Assembly (NCBI GenBank): GCA_937951875.1 | Contig: CALGAN010000028.1 | Span: forward strand, 1 to 64,000 | Source: an uncultured Alkalilimnicola sp. | GTDB lineage: Bacteria > Pseudomonadota > Gammaproteobacteria > Nitrococcales > AK92 | Direction: 5' to 3' | Length of the DNA stretch: 64,000 bases | Shown: positions 9,284 to 17,791 of the stretch, one piece after another | Layout of the letters: each line of letters begins with the position of its first letter | Position numbering within the stretch: the first letter of the stretch is position 1 | Program-made: the position numbers and the translations under genes | Notes under the pieces: model-generated | Seen by the model: the letters and a program-made list of their open reading frames with translations, nothing else | Database searches by the model: none | Told to the model about the DNA's origin: nothing

Positions 9284-10369
9284 ATGGACGCCATGCCGCC
9301 GCGTCGGTTCGATCTCCTGGCCTGGGCGCGCACCCAGTTGTTCTCCGGGCCGCTGAACATCGCGCTCACGCTGCTGGGGCTGTGGCTGCTGTGGCTGACC
9401 GTGCCGCCGCTGATCGACTGGGCGCTGCTCAAGGCGCAGTTCGTGGGCAGCAGCCGCGAGGATTGCGGCGGCGAGGGCGCCTGCTGGGTGTTCGTGCGCG
9501 TGCACCTGCCGCAGTTCCTGTACGGCTTCTACCCGGAGGAGCAGCGCTGGCGAGTCAACCTAGGCGTGCTGCTGCTGGCGCTGTTCGCGCTGCCGCTGGC
9601 TTGGCGGCGGCTGCGGGAGAACGTCTGGGTGTGGGTGGGCCTGCTGGTGGTCTATCCGCTGCTGGCCTGGTGGCTGTTCCACGGCGGCCTGGGGCTGCCG
9701 GAGGTGGAGACCAGCCGCTGGGGCGGACTGTTCCTGACCCTGGTGGTGGCCGGCGCCAGCATGAGCGCGGCGCTGCCGCTGGGCATCCTGCTGGCGCTGG
9801 GGCGGCGCTCGTCGCTGCCGGCGGTGAAGGCGGTGTGCACCGTGTTCATCGAGTTCTGGCGCGGCGTGCCGCACATCACCGTGCTGTTCATGGCCTCGGT
9901 GATGCTGCCGCTGTTCCTGCCCGCCGGGGTCGATCTGGACAAGCTGCTGCGGGCGCTGATCGGCGTGGCGGTGTTCGCCGGCGCCTACATGGCGGAGGTG
10001 ATCCGCGGCGGACTGCAGGGCGTGCCGGCCGGGCAGCTGGAGGCCGCCAAGGCGCTGGGGCTGAGCTACTGGCAGCAGATGCGGCTGGTGGTGCTGCCCC
10101 AGGCGCTGCGGCTGGTGATCCCCGGCATCGTCAACGTGTTCATCGCCCTGTTCAAGGACACCTCGCTGGTGCTGATCATCGGCCTGTTCGACCTGCTCGG
10201 CATGGTGCAGGCGGCGGTCACCAATCCGCAGTGGCTGGGCTACGCGGTGGAGGGCTACGTGTTCGCCGCGCTGGTGTTCTGGCTGTTCTGCTATGGCATG
10301 TCGGTGCTGAGCCGGCGTCTGGAGCGACGGCTCAACGTCGGTCGCCACGTGCCCGAGGATCTCGCATGA
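9284..10369 (+). CDS. aapM: General L-amino acid ABC transporter, permease 2
   Basis: 361-residue inner-membrane permease, partner of the preceding one (AapM/BztC type). N-terminal helices and a periplasmic loop precede the conserved five-helix core. The EAA loop is PAGQLEAAKALGLSYWQQM near residue 250, followed by the typical FKDTSLVLIIGLFDLL segment. The stop codon overlaps the start of the ATPase gene in an ATGA arrangement, which implies translational coupling. Confidence 0.92.
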   Translation: MDAMPPRRFDLLAWARTQLFSGPLNIALTLLGLWLLWLTVPPLIDWALLKAQFVGSSREDCGGEGACWVFVRVHLPQFLYGFYPEEQRWRVNLGVLLLALFALPLAWRRLRENVWVWVGLLVVYPLLAWWLFHGGLGLPEVETSRWGGLFLTLVVAGASMSAALPLGILLALGRRSSLPAVKAVCTVFIEFWRGVPHITVLFMASVMLPLFLPAGVDLDKLLRALIGVAVFAGAYMAEVIRGGLQGVPAGQLEAAKALGLSYWQQMRLVVLPQALRLVIPGIVNVFIALFKDTSLVLIIGLFDLLGMVQAAVTNPQWLGYAVEGYVFAALVFWLFCYGMSVLSRRLERRLNVGRHVPEDLA

Positions 10370-11112
10370 ACGACGTTCAAGAGGCGGTCCGCTTCGAGCG
10401 GGTCAACAAATGGTTCGGCCGGCTGCACGTGCTGCGCGACATCGACCTGTCGGTGCGGGCCGGCGAGCGCATCGTCATTTGCGGCCCGTCCGGTTCGGGC
10501 AAGTCGACTTTGATTCGCTGCGTCAACCGCCTGGAGAAGCACCAGCAGGGGCGGCTGCTGGTCAACGGCGTGGAGCTGACCGACGACCGCAAGCGTACCG
10601 AGCGCATCCGCCGCGAGGTCGGCATGGTGTTCCAGCATTTCGAGCTGTTCCCGCACCTGACCGTGCTGGAGAACTGCACGCTGGCGCCCATCCACGTGCG
10701 CGGCATGGGCCGCGCCGAGGCCGAGGCACTGGCGATGGAGTACCTCGCGCGGGTGCGCATCCCCGACAAGGCGCACAGCTATCCGGGGCAGCTCTCGGGC
10801 GGTCAGCAGCAGCGCGTGGCCATCGCCCGCGCGCTGTGCATGCAGCCCAAGATCATGCTGTTCGACGAGCCGACCTCGGCGCTGGACCCGGAGATGATCA
10901 AGGAAGTGCTGGACGTGATGGTCGAGCTGGCCGCCTCCGGCATGACCATGCTCTGCGTCACCCACGAGATGGGCTTCGCCCGCGAGGTGGCGGACCGGGT
11001 GGTGTTCATGGACGAAGGGCGGATCGTCGAGGCGGCCGACCCGGAAACCTTCTTCAGCGCGCCGCAGAGCGAGCGCGCCCGCCAGTTCCTGGGGCAGATC
11101 CTGCGCCGTTGA
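10366..11112 (+). CDS. aapP: General L-amino acid ABC transporter, ATP-binding protein
   Basis: 248-residue ABC ATPase of the polar amino acid subfamily. Walker A GPSGSGKST, Q-loop in VFQHFELFPH, ABC signature LSGGQQQRV, Walker B IMLFDEPTSALDP and the switch histidine in CVTHEMGFA are all intact. It energises import through the two upstream permeases. Start ATG at 10366 overlaps the upstream stop by four bases. A strong hairpin follows the stop, fitting the end of the operon. Confidence 0.95.
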   Translation: MNDVQEAVRFERVNKWFGRLHVLRDIDLSVRAGERIVICGPSGSGKSTLIRCVNRLEKHQQGRLLVNGVELTDDRKRTERIRREVGMVFQHFELFPHLTVLENCTLAPIHVRGMGRAEAEALAMEYLARVRIPDKAHSYPGQLSGGQQQRVAIARALCMQPKIMLFDEPTSALDPEMIKEVLDVMVELAASGMTMLCVTHEMGFAREVADRVVFMDEGRIVEAADPETFFSAPQSERARQFLGQILRR

Positions 11113-11114
11113 CG

Positions 11115-11141
11115 GCGCCGCTCCCGCGCGGGGAGCGGCGC
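11115..11141. terminator. Bidirectional terminator-like hairpin
   Basis: Perfect 11-bp stem: GCGCCGCTCCC at 11115-11125 pairs with GGGAGCGGCGC at 11131-11141 around a five-base loop. It lies between the convergent ABC ATPase and oxidoreductase genes. No T-run follows on either side, but the stem is very stable. Confidence 0.6.
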
Positions 11142-11150
11142 GGCGGGGTG

Positions 11151-12188
11151 TCAGCGCTTGGTCGGGTCCTCGCCGACCTGCACCAGCAGCTTGCCGAAGT
11201 TGCGGCCCTGCAGCAGGCCCTGGAAGGCGCTGACGGCGTTCTCCAGGCCCTGGACGATGTCCTCGCGGTAGCGCACCTGGCCGCTCTTGAGCCAGCCGCT
11301 CATGTCGCGCAGGAAGTCCGGGAAGCGCTCGGCGAAGTCGAACTGGATGAAGCCGCGCACCATCACCCGGCGGCTGAGCACGGTGCGCATGAAGCCCGGC
11401 AGCTGGTCCGGGCCTTCCGGCGCGCCGGTGTCGTTGTAGTGGGCGATCAGGCCGCACACCGGCATGCGCGAGAAGTCGTTGAGCAACGGGATGACCGCGC
11501 GCAGCACCTCGCCGCCGACGTTCTCGAAGTACACGTCGATGCCGTTCGGGCAGGCCGCGGCGAGATCCTGGGCCAGGGTGGGGGAGCGGTGGTTGACGGC
11601 GGCGTCGAAGCCCAGTTCCTTGACCACGTAGTCGCACTTGTCCGGCGAGCCGGCCACGCCGACCACGCGGCAGCCCTTGAGCTTGGCGATCTGGCCGACC
11701 ACCTGGCCGACCGCGCCGGCGGCGGCCGACACCACCACCGTCTCGCCGGCCTTGGGCTTGCCCAGCTCCAGCAGGCCCGCGTAGGCGGTGAAGCCGGGCA
11801 TGCCCATCACGCCCAGCGCGGTGCTGATCGGCGCCTGCGCCGGGTCGAGCTTGCGCACGCCCTTGCCGTCCGAGAGGCCGTGGGTGGCCCAGCCGTTGGC
11901 GCACAGCACCAGGTCACCGGGCTGGAAGCCTTCCAGCCGGCTCTCCACCACCTCGGCGACGGTGCCGCCCTGCATGGTTTGGCCGATCTCCTGCGGCGCG
12001 GCGTAGGACTTGGCCGCCGACATGCGGCCGCGCATGTACGGGTCCAGCGACAGATAGATGGTACGCAGCAGCATCTGCCCGTCCTGCGGGCGCGGGATGG
12101 GCATCGGCTCCAGCCGCAGATGCCGCTCGTCCGGCATGCCCTGCGGTCGTTCGACGAAGACGATACGCTGGCCTGTGGCTTCCGACAT
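11151..12188 (-). CDS. NADP-dependent medium-chain oxidoreductase, CurA/prostaglandin-reductase type
   Basis: 345 residues, zinc-free MDR superfamily enzyme that likely reduces the double bond of alpha,beta-unsaturated ketones or aldehydes with NADPH. N-terminal domain contains LSLDPYMRGRM, typical of the leukotriene B4 12-hydroxydehydrogenase/CurA group; the Rossmann motif is AAAGAVG near residue 157. Start ATG at 12188 was chosen over an upstream ATG because GAGGAG lies just upstream and the protein then begins like its relatives. Monocistronic, convergent with the ABC operon and divergent from hisC. Physiological substrate unknown. Confidence 0.9.
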   Translation of the reverse strand: MSEATGQRIVFVERPQGMPDERHLRLEPMPIPRPQDGQMLLRTIYLSLDPYMRGRMSAAKSYAAPQEIGQTMQGGTVAEVVESRLEGFQPGDLVLCANGWATHGLSDGKGVRKLDPAQAPISTALGVMGMPGFTAYAGLLELGKPKAGETVVVSAAAGAVGQVVGQIAKLKGCRVVGVAGSPDKCDYVVKELGFDAAVNHRSPTLAQDLAAACPNGIDVYFENVGGEVLRAVIPLLNDFSRMPVCGLIAHYNDTGAPEGPDQLPGFMRTVLSRRVMVRGFIQFDFAERFPDFLRDMSGWLKSGQVRYREDIVQGLENAVSAFQGLLQGRNFGKLLVQVGEDPTKR

Positions 12189-12356
12189 GGTTTCTCCTCT
12201 CGCTGGCAAAGGCCGCGGCATGCACCGCGGCCGTTATTGGCTGTCGTTGTGACGATAGTTGTACCAGCTAACGAGCCCGGTTGCAGACTCGTCGATTCCC
12301 TGAACGGCGAGGCGTGGGTATGATGGCCGCGCCCATCCTCACGCCGAAGCAGATCC

Positions 12357-13412
12357 ATGAGCCGTTACTGGAGCGACCTGGTCCATAACCTCACGCCGTA
12401 CGTGCCGGGCGAGCAGCCCAAGCTGCAGAACCTGATCAAGCTCAACACCAACGAGAATCCCTACGGCCCCTCACCGAAGGTGCTGGAGGCGATTCGCGCC
12501 GAGGTCGGCGAAGCGCTGAAGCTCTATCCCGACCCGAATTCCGACCGACTGCGCGCCGCCATCGCCGATTACTACGGCCTCGCGCCGGCCCAGGTGTTCG
12601 TCGGCAACGGCTCGGACGAGGTGCTGGCGCACGCCTTCCCGGCGCTGCTCAAGCACGAGCGGCCACTGCTGTTCCCGGACATCACCTACAGCTTCTACCC
12701 GGTGTACTGCGATCTGTTCCGGATCGAGTACCAGTGCGTGCCGCTGGACGAGGAATTCCGGATCCGGGTCGAGGATTACGCCCGGCCCAACGGCGGCATC
12801 ATCTTCCCCAACCCCAACGCGCCGACCGGGCGGGCGCTGGCGCTGGACGAGATCGAGCGGCTGCTGGTCGCTAACCCCGACTCGGTGGTGGTGATCGACG
12901 AGGCCTACGTCGATTTCGGCGCCGAGTCGGCGGTGCCGCTGATCGCACGCTACCCCAATCTGCTGGTGGTGCAGACCTTCTCCAAGTCGCGCTCGCTCGC
13001 CGGCCTGCGGGTGGGCTTCGCGCTCGGTCAGCCGCCGCTGATCGAGGCGCTGGACCGGGTGAAGAACAGCTTCAACTCCTACCCGCTGGACCGTCTGGCC
13101 ATCGCCGGCGCCACGGCCGCCATCGAGGACCGGGCCTATTTCGAGCGAACCCGGCAGGCGGTGATCGCCAGCCGCGCCTGGCTGAGCACGGAGCTCGAAG
13201 CGCTCGGCTTTACCGTGCTGCCGTCGATGGCCAATTTCGTGTTCGCTCGCCATCCGGCCCACGACGCCGCGGCGCTGGCGCAGGCGCTGCGCAACCGCAG
13301 CATCGTGGTGCGCCACTTCAAGGCGGCGCGCATCGAGCAGTTCCTGCGCATCACGGTCGGCACCGATGATCAGTGCCGCGCCCTGATCGACGCCCTGCGC
13401 GAGATCCTGTGA
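12357..13412 (+). CDS. hisC: Histidinol-phosphate aminotransferase
   Basis: 351 residues, PLP-dependent fold-type I aminotransferase, converting imidazole-acetol phosphate and glutamate to histidinol phosphate and 2-oxoglutarate. KLNTNENPYGPSP near the N-terminus and the PLP lysine K210 in the TFSKSRSLAGLR motif match HisC. It is not beside other his genes here, so a side role in aromatic amino-acid transamination is possible. Its stop codon overlaps the GTG start of epmC by four bases, so the two are probably translated together. Confidence 0.93.
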   Translation: MSRYWSDLVHNLTPYVPGEQPKLQNLIKLNTNENPYGPSPKVLEAIRAEVGEALKLYPDPNSDRLRAAIADYYGLAPAQVFVGNGSDEVLAHAFPALLKHERPLLFPDITYSFYPVYCDLFRIEYQCVPLDEEFRIRVEDYARPNGGIIFPNPNAPTGRALALDEIERLLVANPDSVVVIDEAYVDFGAESAVPLIARYPNLLVVQTFSKSRSLAGLRVGFALGQPPLIEALDRVKNSFNSYPLDRLAIAGATAAIEDRAYFERTRQAVIASRAWLSTELEALGFTVLPSMANFVFARHPAHDAAALAQALRNRSIVVRHFKAARIEQFLRITVGTDDQCRALIDALREIL

Positions 13413-13969
13413 CCGCCGCCATGCTGCCGAGCGCACGCGACGCCGCCGAACGGCACGATCCGGACGATCTGATCGCCCTGTTCAACGACGAGTTCCGCGC
13501 GTCGGAGAACACCATTCTGGTGCGCGGCGACGACGAGCCGATCTACCTGCCGGCCGACGCCGACCATCCGGTGGCGCGCATCGTGTTCGCGCACGGCTTC
13601 TACGCCAGCGCTCTGCACGAGATCGCCCACTGGTGCATCGCCGGCCCCGAGCGGCGCAAGCTGGTGGATTACGGCTACTGGTACCGCCCGGACGGCCGCA
13701 CGGCCGAGGAGCAGGCCGAGTTCGAGCGGGTCGAGATCAAGCCGCAGGCGGTGGAGTGGGGGCTGGCGATCGCCGCCGGCTTCCGCTTCGACGTCAGCTG
13801 CGACAACCTCTCCGGCATCCCCATCGACCGCCTCGGCTTCCGCCGCCGGGTCTACGAGCAGCTCTGCCGCTACGCCCGGGACGGCTTCCCGCCGCGCGCG
13901 GTGCGCATGATGCGCCGTCTGCACCAGTTCTACGGCACCCGCTTCGAGCTGCCGGCGAGCGCCGATTGA
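13409..13969 (+). CDS. epmC: Elongation factor P hydroxylase
   Basis: 186 residues (182 if the ATG at 13421 is used). Strong resemblance to E. coli EpmC (YfcM): GDDEPIYLPAD, RIVFAHGFYASALHE, HWCIAG, GYWYRPDGR and VSCDNL are all present, and the HExxH-like metal site is H70, E71, H74. The enzyme hydroxylates the beta-lysylated lysine of EF-P. The GTG at 13409 overlaps the hisC stop (GTGA), a common coupling arrangement; neither start has a strong Shine-Dalgarno sequence. The other modification genes (epmA, epmB) and efp are not in the window. Confidence 0.92.
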   Translation: MTAAMLPSARDAAERHDPDDLIALFNDEFRASENTILVRGDDEPIYLPADADHPVARIVFAHGFYASALHEIAHWCIAGPERRKLVDYGYWYRPDGRTAEEQAEFERVEIKPQAVEWGLAIAAGFRFDVSCDNLSGIPIDRLGFRRRVYEQLCRYARDGFPPRAVRMMRRLHQFYGTRFELPASAD

Positions 13970-14060
13970 GAACCCCTTCACCCGCGAGGGACAGCTACCG
14001 GGCGGGACCGGTTACTGCGGGTGCCGAGTCGATGTGCCGTACCAGGGGCATGGCGGAACG

Positions 14061-14126
14061 GCGGTCAGTACGTTCCCACCCCCTCGCGGGGGAGAGCGTA
14101 GCGAGGGGGCTGACGGGGAGAGGGGG
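14061..14126 (+). repeat. Dispersed intergenic repeat, copy 1
   Basis: About 65 bp element containing CCCCCTCGC (14079-14087) and its perfect complement GCGAGGGGG (14101-14109), flanked by a GTCAGTACGTT-like left side and a GACGGGGAGAGGG right side. Two further copies lie at 20375-20439 and 45970-46028, all on the plus strand and all between genes. The surrounding stretch 13970-14264 shows no gene. Confidence 0.65.
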
Positions 14127-14264
14127 TCAAATAAACCGCGCAGCGCAACGACAGAGCCAACGCTAGCCCCTCGTGGGAGAAGGGCAGGAAGGGGAGGCGG
14201 CGCGCCGGCTTCGCCAAGGAATCGCCGCGCGCGCTGCCCGTGCGGGGCTAGGGGTGTCGGATGC

Positions 14265-14690
14265 TCAGCGCAGCTGGATCTTGCCGCCGCCCGGCAGCCC
14301 ACCGCCCGGGCCGCCGAAGCCGCCGGGCCCGCCGAAGCCGCCACCGGACTCCGGGATGATCAGCCCGGAGGCCGCCTCGCGGCGCAGCTGCCGGAGCTTT
14401 TCCATGGTGTCTTCCACCGCCTTGTTGGCGGCGTCGCCGAACTTCTCCGCGGCCTCCTGCAGCGACTCGGCCTCGATGTCGAAGCTCAGCGGCAGGGCGC
14501 CGGCGGGGGTGAGAATCTGGGTCTGGCCGACGTACAGCACCTTGCGGCTGCTGTCCGGCTGGCCGTCGCCGGTCACCGGGGTCAGCCGCATGATGCTGCC
14601 CACCCGACGGTCGGAGAACACTTCCTCCAAGTACAGATCCTTGGAGTCCATTTTCAATTCGTTCGCGTGGTCGTCAGCCGCCATCTCCAT
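14265..14690 (-). CDS. Small conserved-type protein with Gly-rich tail
   Basis: 141 residues, not recognised with a named function. Residues 1-105 look like a compact soluble domain (beta-rich KVLYVGQTQILTPAG followed by an Ala/Glu helix 74-105); residues 112-137 are a low-complexity Gly/Pro tail (GGGFGGPGGFGGPGG). No signal peptide or membrane helix. Start ATG has AGAGG just upstream. It is convergent with epmC. The LAL regulator gene upstream ends at 14799 in the same orientation, 108 bp away, so co-transcription is possible. Coding is supported by length, GC-rich third positions and clean N-terminus. Confidence 0.7.
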   Translation of the reverse strand: MEMAADDHANELKMDSKDLYLEEVFSDRRVGSIMRLTPVTGDGQPDSSRKVLYVGQTQILTPAGALPLSFDIEAESLQEAAEKFGDAANKAVEDTMEKLRQLRREAASGLIIPESGGGFGGPGGFGGPGGGLPGGGKIQLR

Positions 14691-14798
14691 TCGCCTCTTG
14701 CCAGGGATGAGTACAGGGCGGACAGGTTACCAGGGTATGGCCGCCGCTGCTCGTTCATATGGCTATGCGGGAGATCCGTGACAACGGCCGCGCTCGCC

Positions 14799-17519
14799 TC
14801 AGATCAGGCCGATGCGCCGCGCCACCGCCACCGCCTGCGTGCGGCTGCTGGCCTTGAGTTTGGCGTTGATGTTGCGCAGGTGGGTGCGCACGGTGCTGTC
14901 CGACACGAACAGCTTCTCGGCGATGGCGCTGTTGGAATAGCCCTCGGCCAGCAGTTGCAGCACGCGGATCTCTTTGGGCGTCAGCGGTTCCACCAGGGTG
15001 TCGTGGGGATCGGGCATTGGCGGCGGTTCGGCGGCCATGGGGCCGAAGGCGGTGAGCAGCCGCTGCAGGTAGTCGGCCAGGATCGGGTCGCGGCGGTCGC
15101 AGCCGCGTTCCCGCAGCTCGTTGTGGAACTGGCGCACCAGACCGCCGGCCAGCGGTCCCTCGTCGACCAGCAGCCGCACGTAGCCCTCCGCGCAGGCTTG
15201 GCGCAGCACGGCGCCGATGGTGGCGAGCGCCGGCCGGGTCTTGCCCGACCGCTGCTCGGCCATGGCCAGCAGCAGGCGCAGCTTGAGCGCGCGCCGGTGA
15301 TGCGCGGCCGAGGTGGCGGCGGCGATCGCCCGCTCGATGCGAGTGCAGGCGGCGTCGGCGTCGCCGGCCAGCACTTCCCAGCGCAGGCGCGCCAAGGCGA
15401 TGTCCTCCAGGTCGTTGGCCAGCAGGTGCAGGCCGCTGACCCGTTGCCATAGCTCCCGGTCGTCGGCCCGGTCCAGCTCGGTTCTGGCGGTGTGGGTGTG
15501 GCCCTGCAACAGCAGCAGCCGGGCGCGCTCCAGCCGGGCGCTGGCCACCACCCGGGGCAGGTGGCGGGCATGGCCGATGTGCTCCAGGCCGACCAGGATA
15601 GCGAAGGCCCGGTCGACGTCGCCGTCGTGAAAGGCGATGCGCGCGAGCATGGCGTCGCCCAGGATCATGTGGTCAGGCAGGCCCACGTCCTTGGCCAGCG
15701 GCACGTACACGTGCAGCAGCCGCGCCGCCAGCGGCAGGTCGTTGCTTTCGTAGACGGCGCTGGCGTACAGGATGCCGGCCCAGGCGTTGCCGCCGGTGGG
15801 GTTGAAGGTGTTGGCGCGGCGGGTGGCGGCCACCGCCAGGCGGAAGCGGGCGGCGGCCTGGCGCTGGCGGCCTTCCTGCAGGTCGATGATGCCCTCCACC
15901 GACTCCGAGTACATGGTGTTGAACGACGGCCCGGAGCCGCCGTCGGTGCCGCGCGCTCGGTCCAGCAGCTCGCGCGCCCGCGGGTGCTGGCCGAGCACGG
16001 TGTAGACGTTGGCCATGGCGTTGATCAGCGTCATGTCGGCGAACGGCTCGCCGGTGGGCAGCTGCTTGAGGCTGTCGCGGCCGCTGGCGTGCGCTTCCTC
16101 GAAGCGGTCCATGATCAGGTAGAGCAGGGGACGCAGCGCCAGCACGTGCGGTCGGATGCGCGGATCGTCGGATTGCTCCAGGCCGGTGCGCTGCAGCGCT
16201 TCCATGGCGGCGTGCGGCCCGCGGGTCAGCGACAGCGCCCAGACGTAGATCACCTGTAGCCCCGGATGGGCGCGCAGCCGCTCGGGCGGCACCGCGTCGA
16301 ACCAGCGCGCCAGCAGCCGCATCCGCCCCTGTGACAGCAGCCGATGGGCGTGCTCGCCCAGCAGTGCCAGGGCGCGGTCGAAATCCTGCGCCTCCAGCGC
16401 GTGGTCGATGGCCGGCACCGGTTGCCCTTGGGACTGATACCAGTCCGAGGCCGCCCGGTGCAGGCGCGGGATCTCCTCGGGCGCCTCCTGGGCCAGCCGC
16501 GCCCGCAGGAAGTCGGCGAACAGGCTGTGGTAGCGGTAGCTGCGCTGCTCGCCCTCGATCGGCGTGATGAAGATGTTGGCGGCGTCCAGCCGTTGCAGCA
16601 TGGCTTCGCTGTCGCAGCCGGGCAGCAGCGCCGCGCACAGCGGCGCGCTCAGGTGGCGCAGGATGCTGGTGCGCAGCAGGAATTCGCGCAGCTCCGGCGG
16701 TTGGCGGGCCAGCACGTCCTCGGCCAGGTAGTCGGCGATCGCGGCGTCGGCGCCGGAGAAGCGGTTGATGAAGCCGGCCGCCTCGCCGTGGTTCTCCAGC
16801 GCCAGCGACGCCAGCCACAGCGCCGCCACCCAACCCTCGGTCTTGTCGTGGATGCGGGTCAGATCCTGCTCGGTCAGCGGCAAGCCGCGCTTGGCGATCA
16901 GGAAATCCGCGGTCTCCTCACGGGAGAAGCGCAGGTCGGCGGCGTCGATCTCCAGCAGCTGGCCGCGCGCGCGCAGCCGGCCCAGGCCCAGATCGGGCAG
17001 GCTGCGCGAGCCGAGCACCAGCTGGCCGCCGCGCGGCAGGTGGTTGATGATCTCGCGCAGCAGGCCGAGCACGGTGGCGTTCTGGATGCGCTCGACGTCG
17101 TCCAGGAACAGAGCGAAGTCGGCGTTGCTGCCGGCCAGCCGGGCCACCAGCTCGAACGCCAGGTCGCCGAGCGCGCGGTCGTGCTCGGTGTGATCGACGA
17201 CGGGCGGCAGGTCTTCCTCCCGCATGAGCCGGGCCACCGCCGCCTCCAGGCCGGACAGGAAGCGGGCGACGTCGTTGTCGCCGTCGTCCAGCGTCAGCCA
17301 GGCGGTGGCGATGCCCTCGGCGTCGAGCAGCGCCATGCATTGCGTCATGGCCGTGGTCTTGCCGAATCCGGCGGGCGCCCGTACCAGCACCAGACGGGCG
17401 GCGCGCGCCGCGCGGATGCGCTCGTGGACCCGCGTGCGGGGCACCTGCGAGCCGCGCGCGGTGGGCGGGATGAGCTTGCTCGCCAGCAGCGCGCGCGGCG
17501 GGACGGCGATCGTCGACAT
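14799..17519 (-). CDS. LAL-family (MalT/AlkS-type) LuxR transcriptional regulator
   Basis: 906 residues. N-terminal STAND-type ATPase with Walker A APAGFGKTT (K54) and Walker B LFLDDVE (D140, D141); central winged-helix and TPR-like helical repeats (about 350-800) that bind an inducer; C-terminal LuxR helix-turn-helix (about 845-903, LTPKEIRVLQLLAEGYSNSAIAE). Such regulators form ATP-dependent oligomers and activate catabolic operons, for example maltose or alkane use. It is divergent from the thiolase/acyl-CoA dehydrogenase pair with 272 bp between, so that pair is a likely target. Inducer unknown. Confidence 0.93.
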   Translation of the reverse strand: MSTIAVPPRALLASKLIPPTARGSQVPRTRVHERIRAARAARLVLVRAPAGFGKTTAMTQCMALLDAEGIATAWLTLDDGDNDVARFLSGLEAAVARLMREEDLPPVVDHTEHDRALGDLAFELVARLAGSNADFALFLDDVERIQNATVLGLLREIINHLPRGGQLVLGSRSLPDLGLGRLRARGQLLEIDAADLRFSREETADFLIAKRGLPLTEQDLTRIHDKTEGWVAALWLASLALENHGEAAGFINRFSGADAAIADYLAEDVLARQPPELREFLLRTSILRHLSAPLCAALLPGCDSEAMLQRLDAANIFITPIEGEQRSYRYHSLFADFLRARLAQEAPEEIPRLHRAASDWYQSQGQPVPAIDHALEAQDFDRALALLGEHAHRLLSQGRMRLLARWFDAVPPERLRAHPGLQVIYVWALSLTRGPHAAMEALQRTGLEQSDDPRIRPHVLALRPLLYLIMDRFEEAHASGRDSLKQLPTGEPFADMTLINAMANVYTVLGQHPRARELLDRARGTDGGSGPSFNTMYSESVEGIIDLQEGRQRQAAARFRLAVAATRRANTFNPTGGNAWAGILYASAVYESNDLPLAARLLHVYVPLAKDVGLPDHMILGDAMLARIAFHDGDVDRAFAILVGLEHIGHARHLPRVVASARLERARLLLLQGHTHTARTELDRADDRELWQRVSGLHLLANDLEDIALARLRWEVLAGDADAACTRIERAIAAATSAAHHRRALKLRLLLAMAEQRSGKTRPALATIGAVLRQACAEGYVRLLVDEGPLAGGLVRQFHNELRERGCDRRDPILADYLQRLLTAFGPMAAEPPPMPDPHDTLVEPLTPKEIRVLQLLAEGYSNSAIAEKLFVSDSTVRTHLRNINAKLKASSRTQAVAVARRIGLI

Positions 17520-17580
17520 CGGCGACTCTCCTCCTCGTGGGACACGTCCGTCCGCTTCCCTGCGGCGGCGTTCCCTTGTT

Positions 17581-17612
17581 CGTTATAAGCGTTCTTTACG
17601 ACTTTTATAGCG
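17581..17612. promoter_or_regulatory. Imperfect inverted repeat in divergent promoter region
   Basis: CGTTATAA at 17581-17588 and TTATAGCG at 17605-17612 form an inverted repeat with one mismatch and a 16-base spacer, inside an AT-rich patch between the LAL regulator and the thiolase gene. It could be the LAL regulator site or a promoter element; weak evidence. Confidence 0.25.
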
Positions 17613-17791
17613 CCTGCCGATGGATGGCGCGAATCGTTCCGCCGGGGAAGCGCCGGTTCGGCGATTTCGTCGCTTCCGACGATGCCGGACGGCGCCGCCG
17701 GCCCAACAATCGTCGCGGGGCCGGCCGCGCGCCGGCATGCGCTGTTCATCGTCCACCGGTGCGCCGGTGGCAACGCCGGGAGGATTTACAC

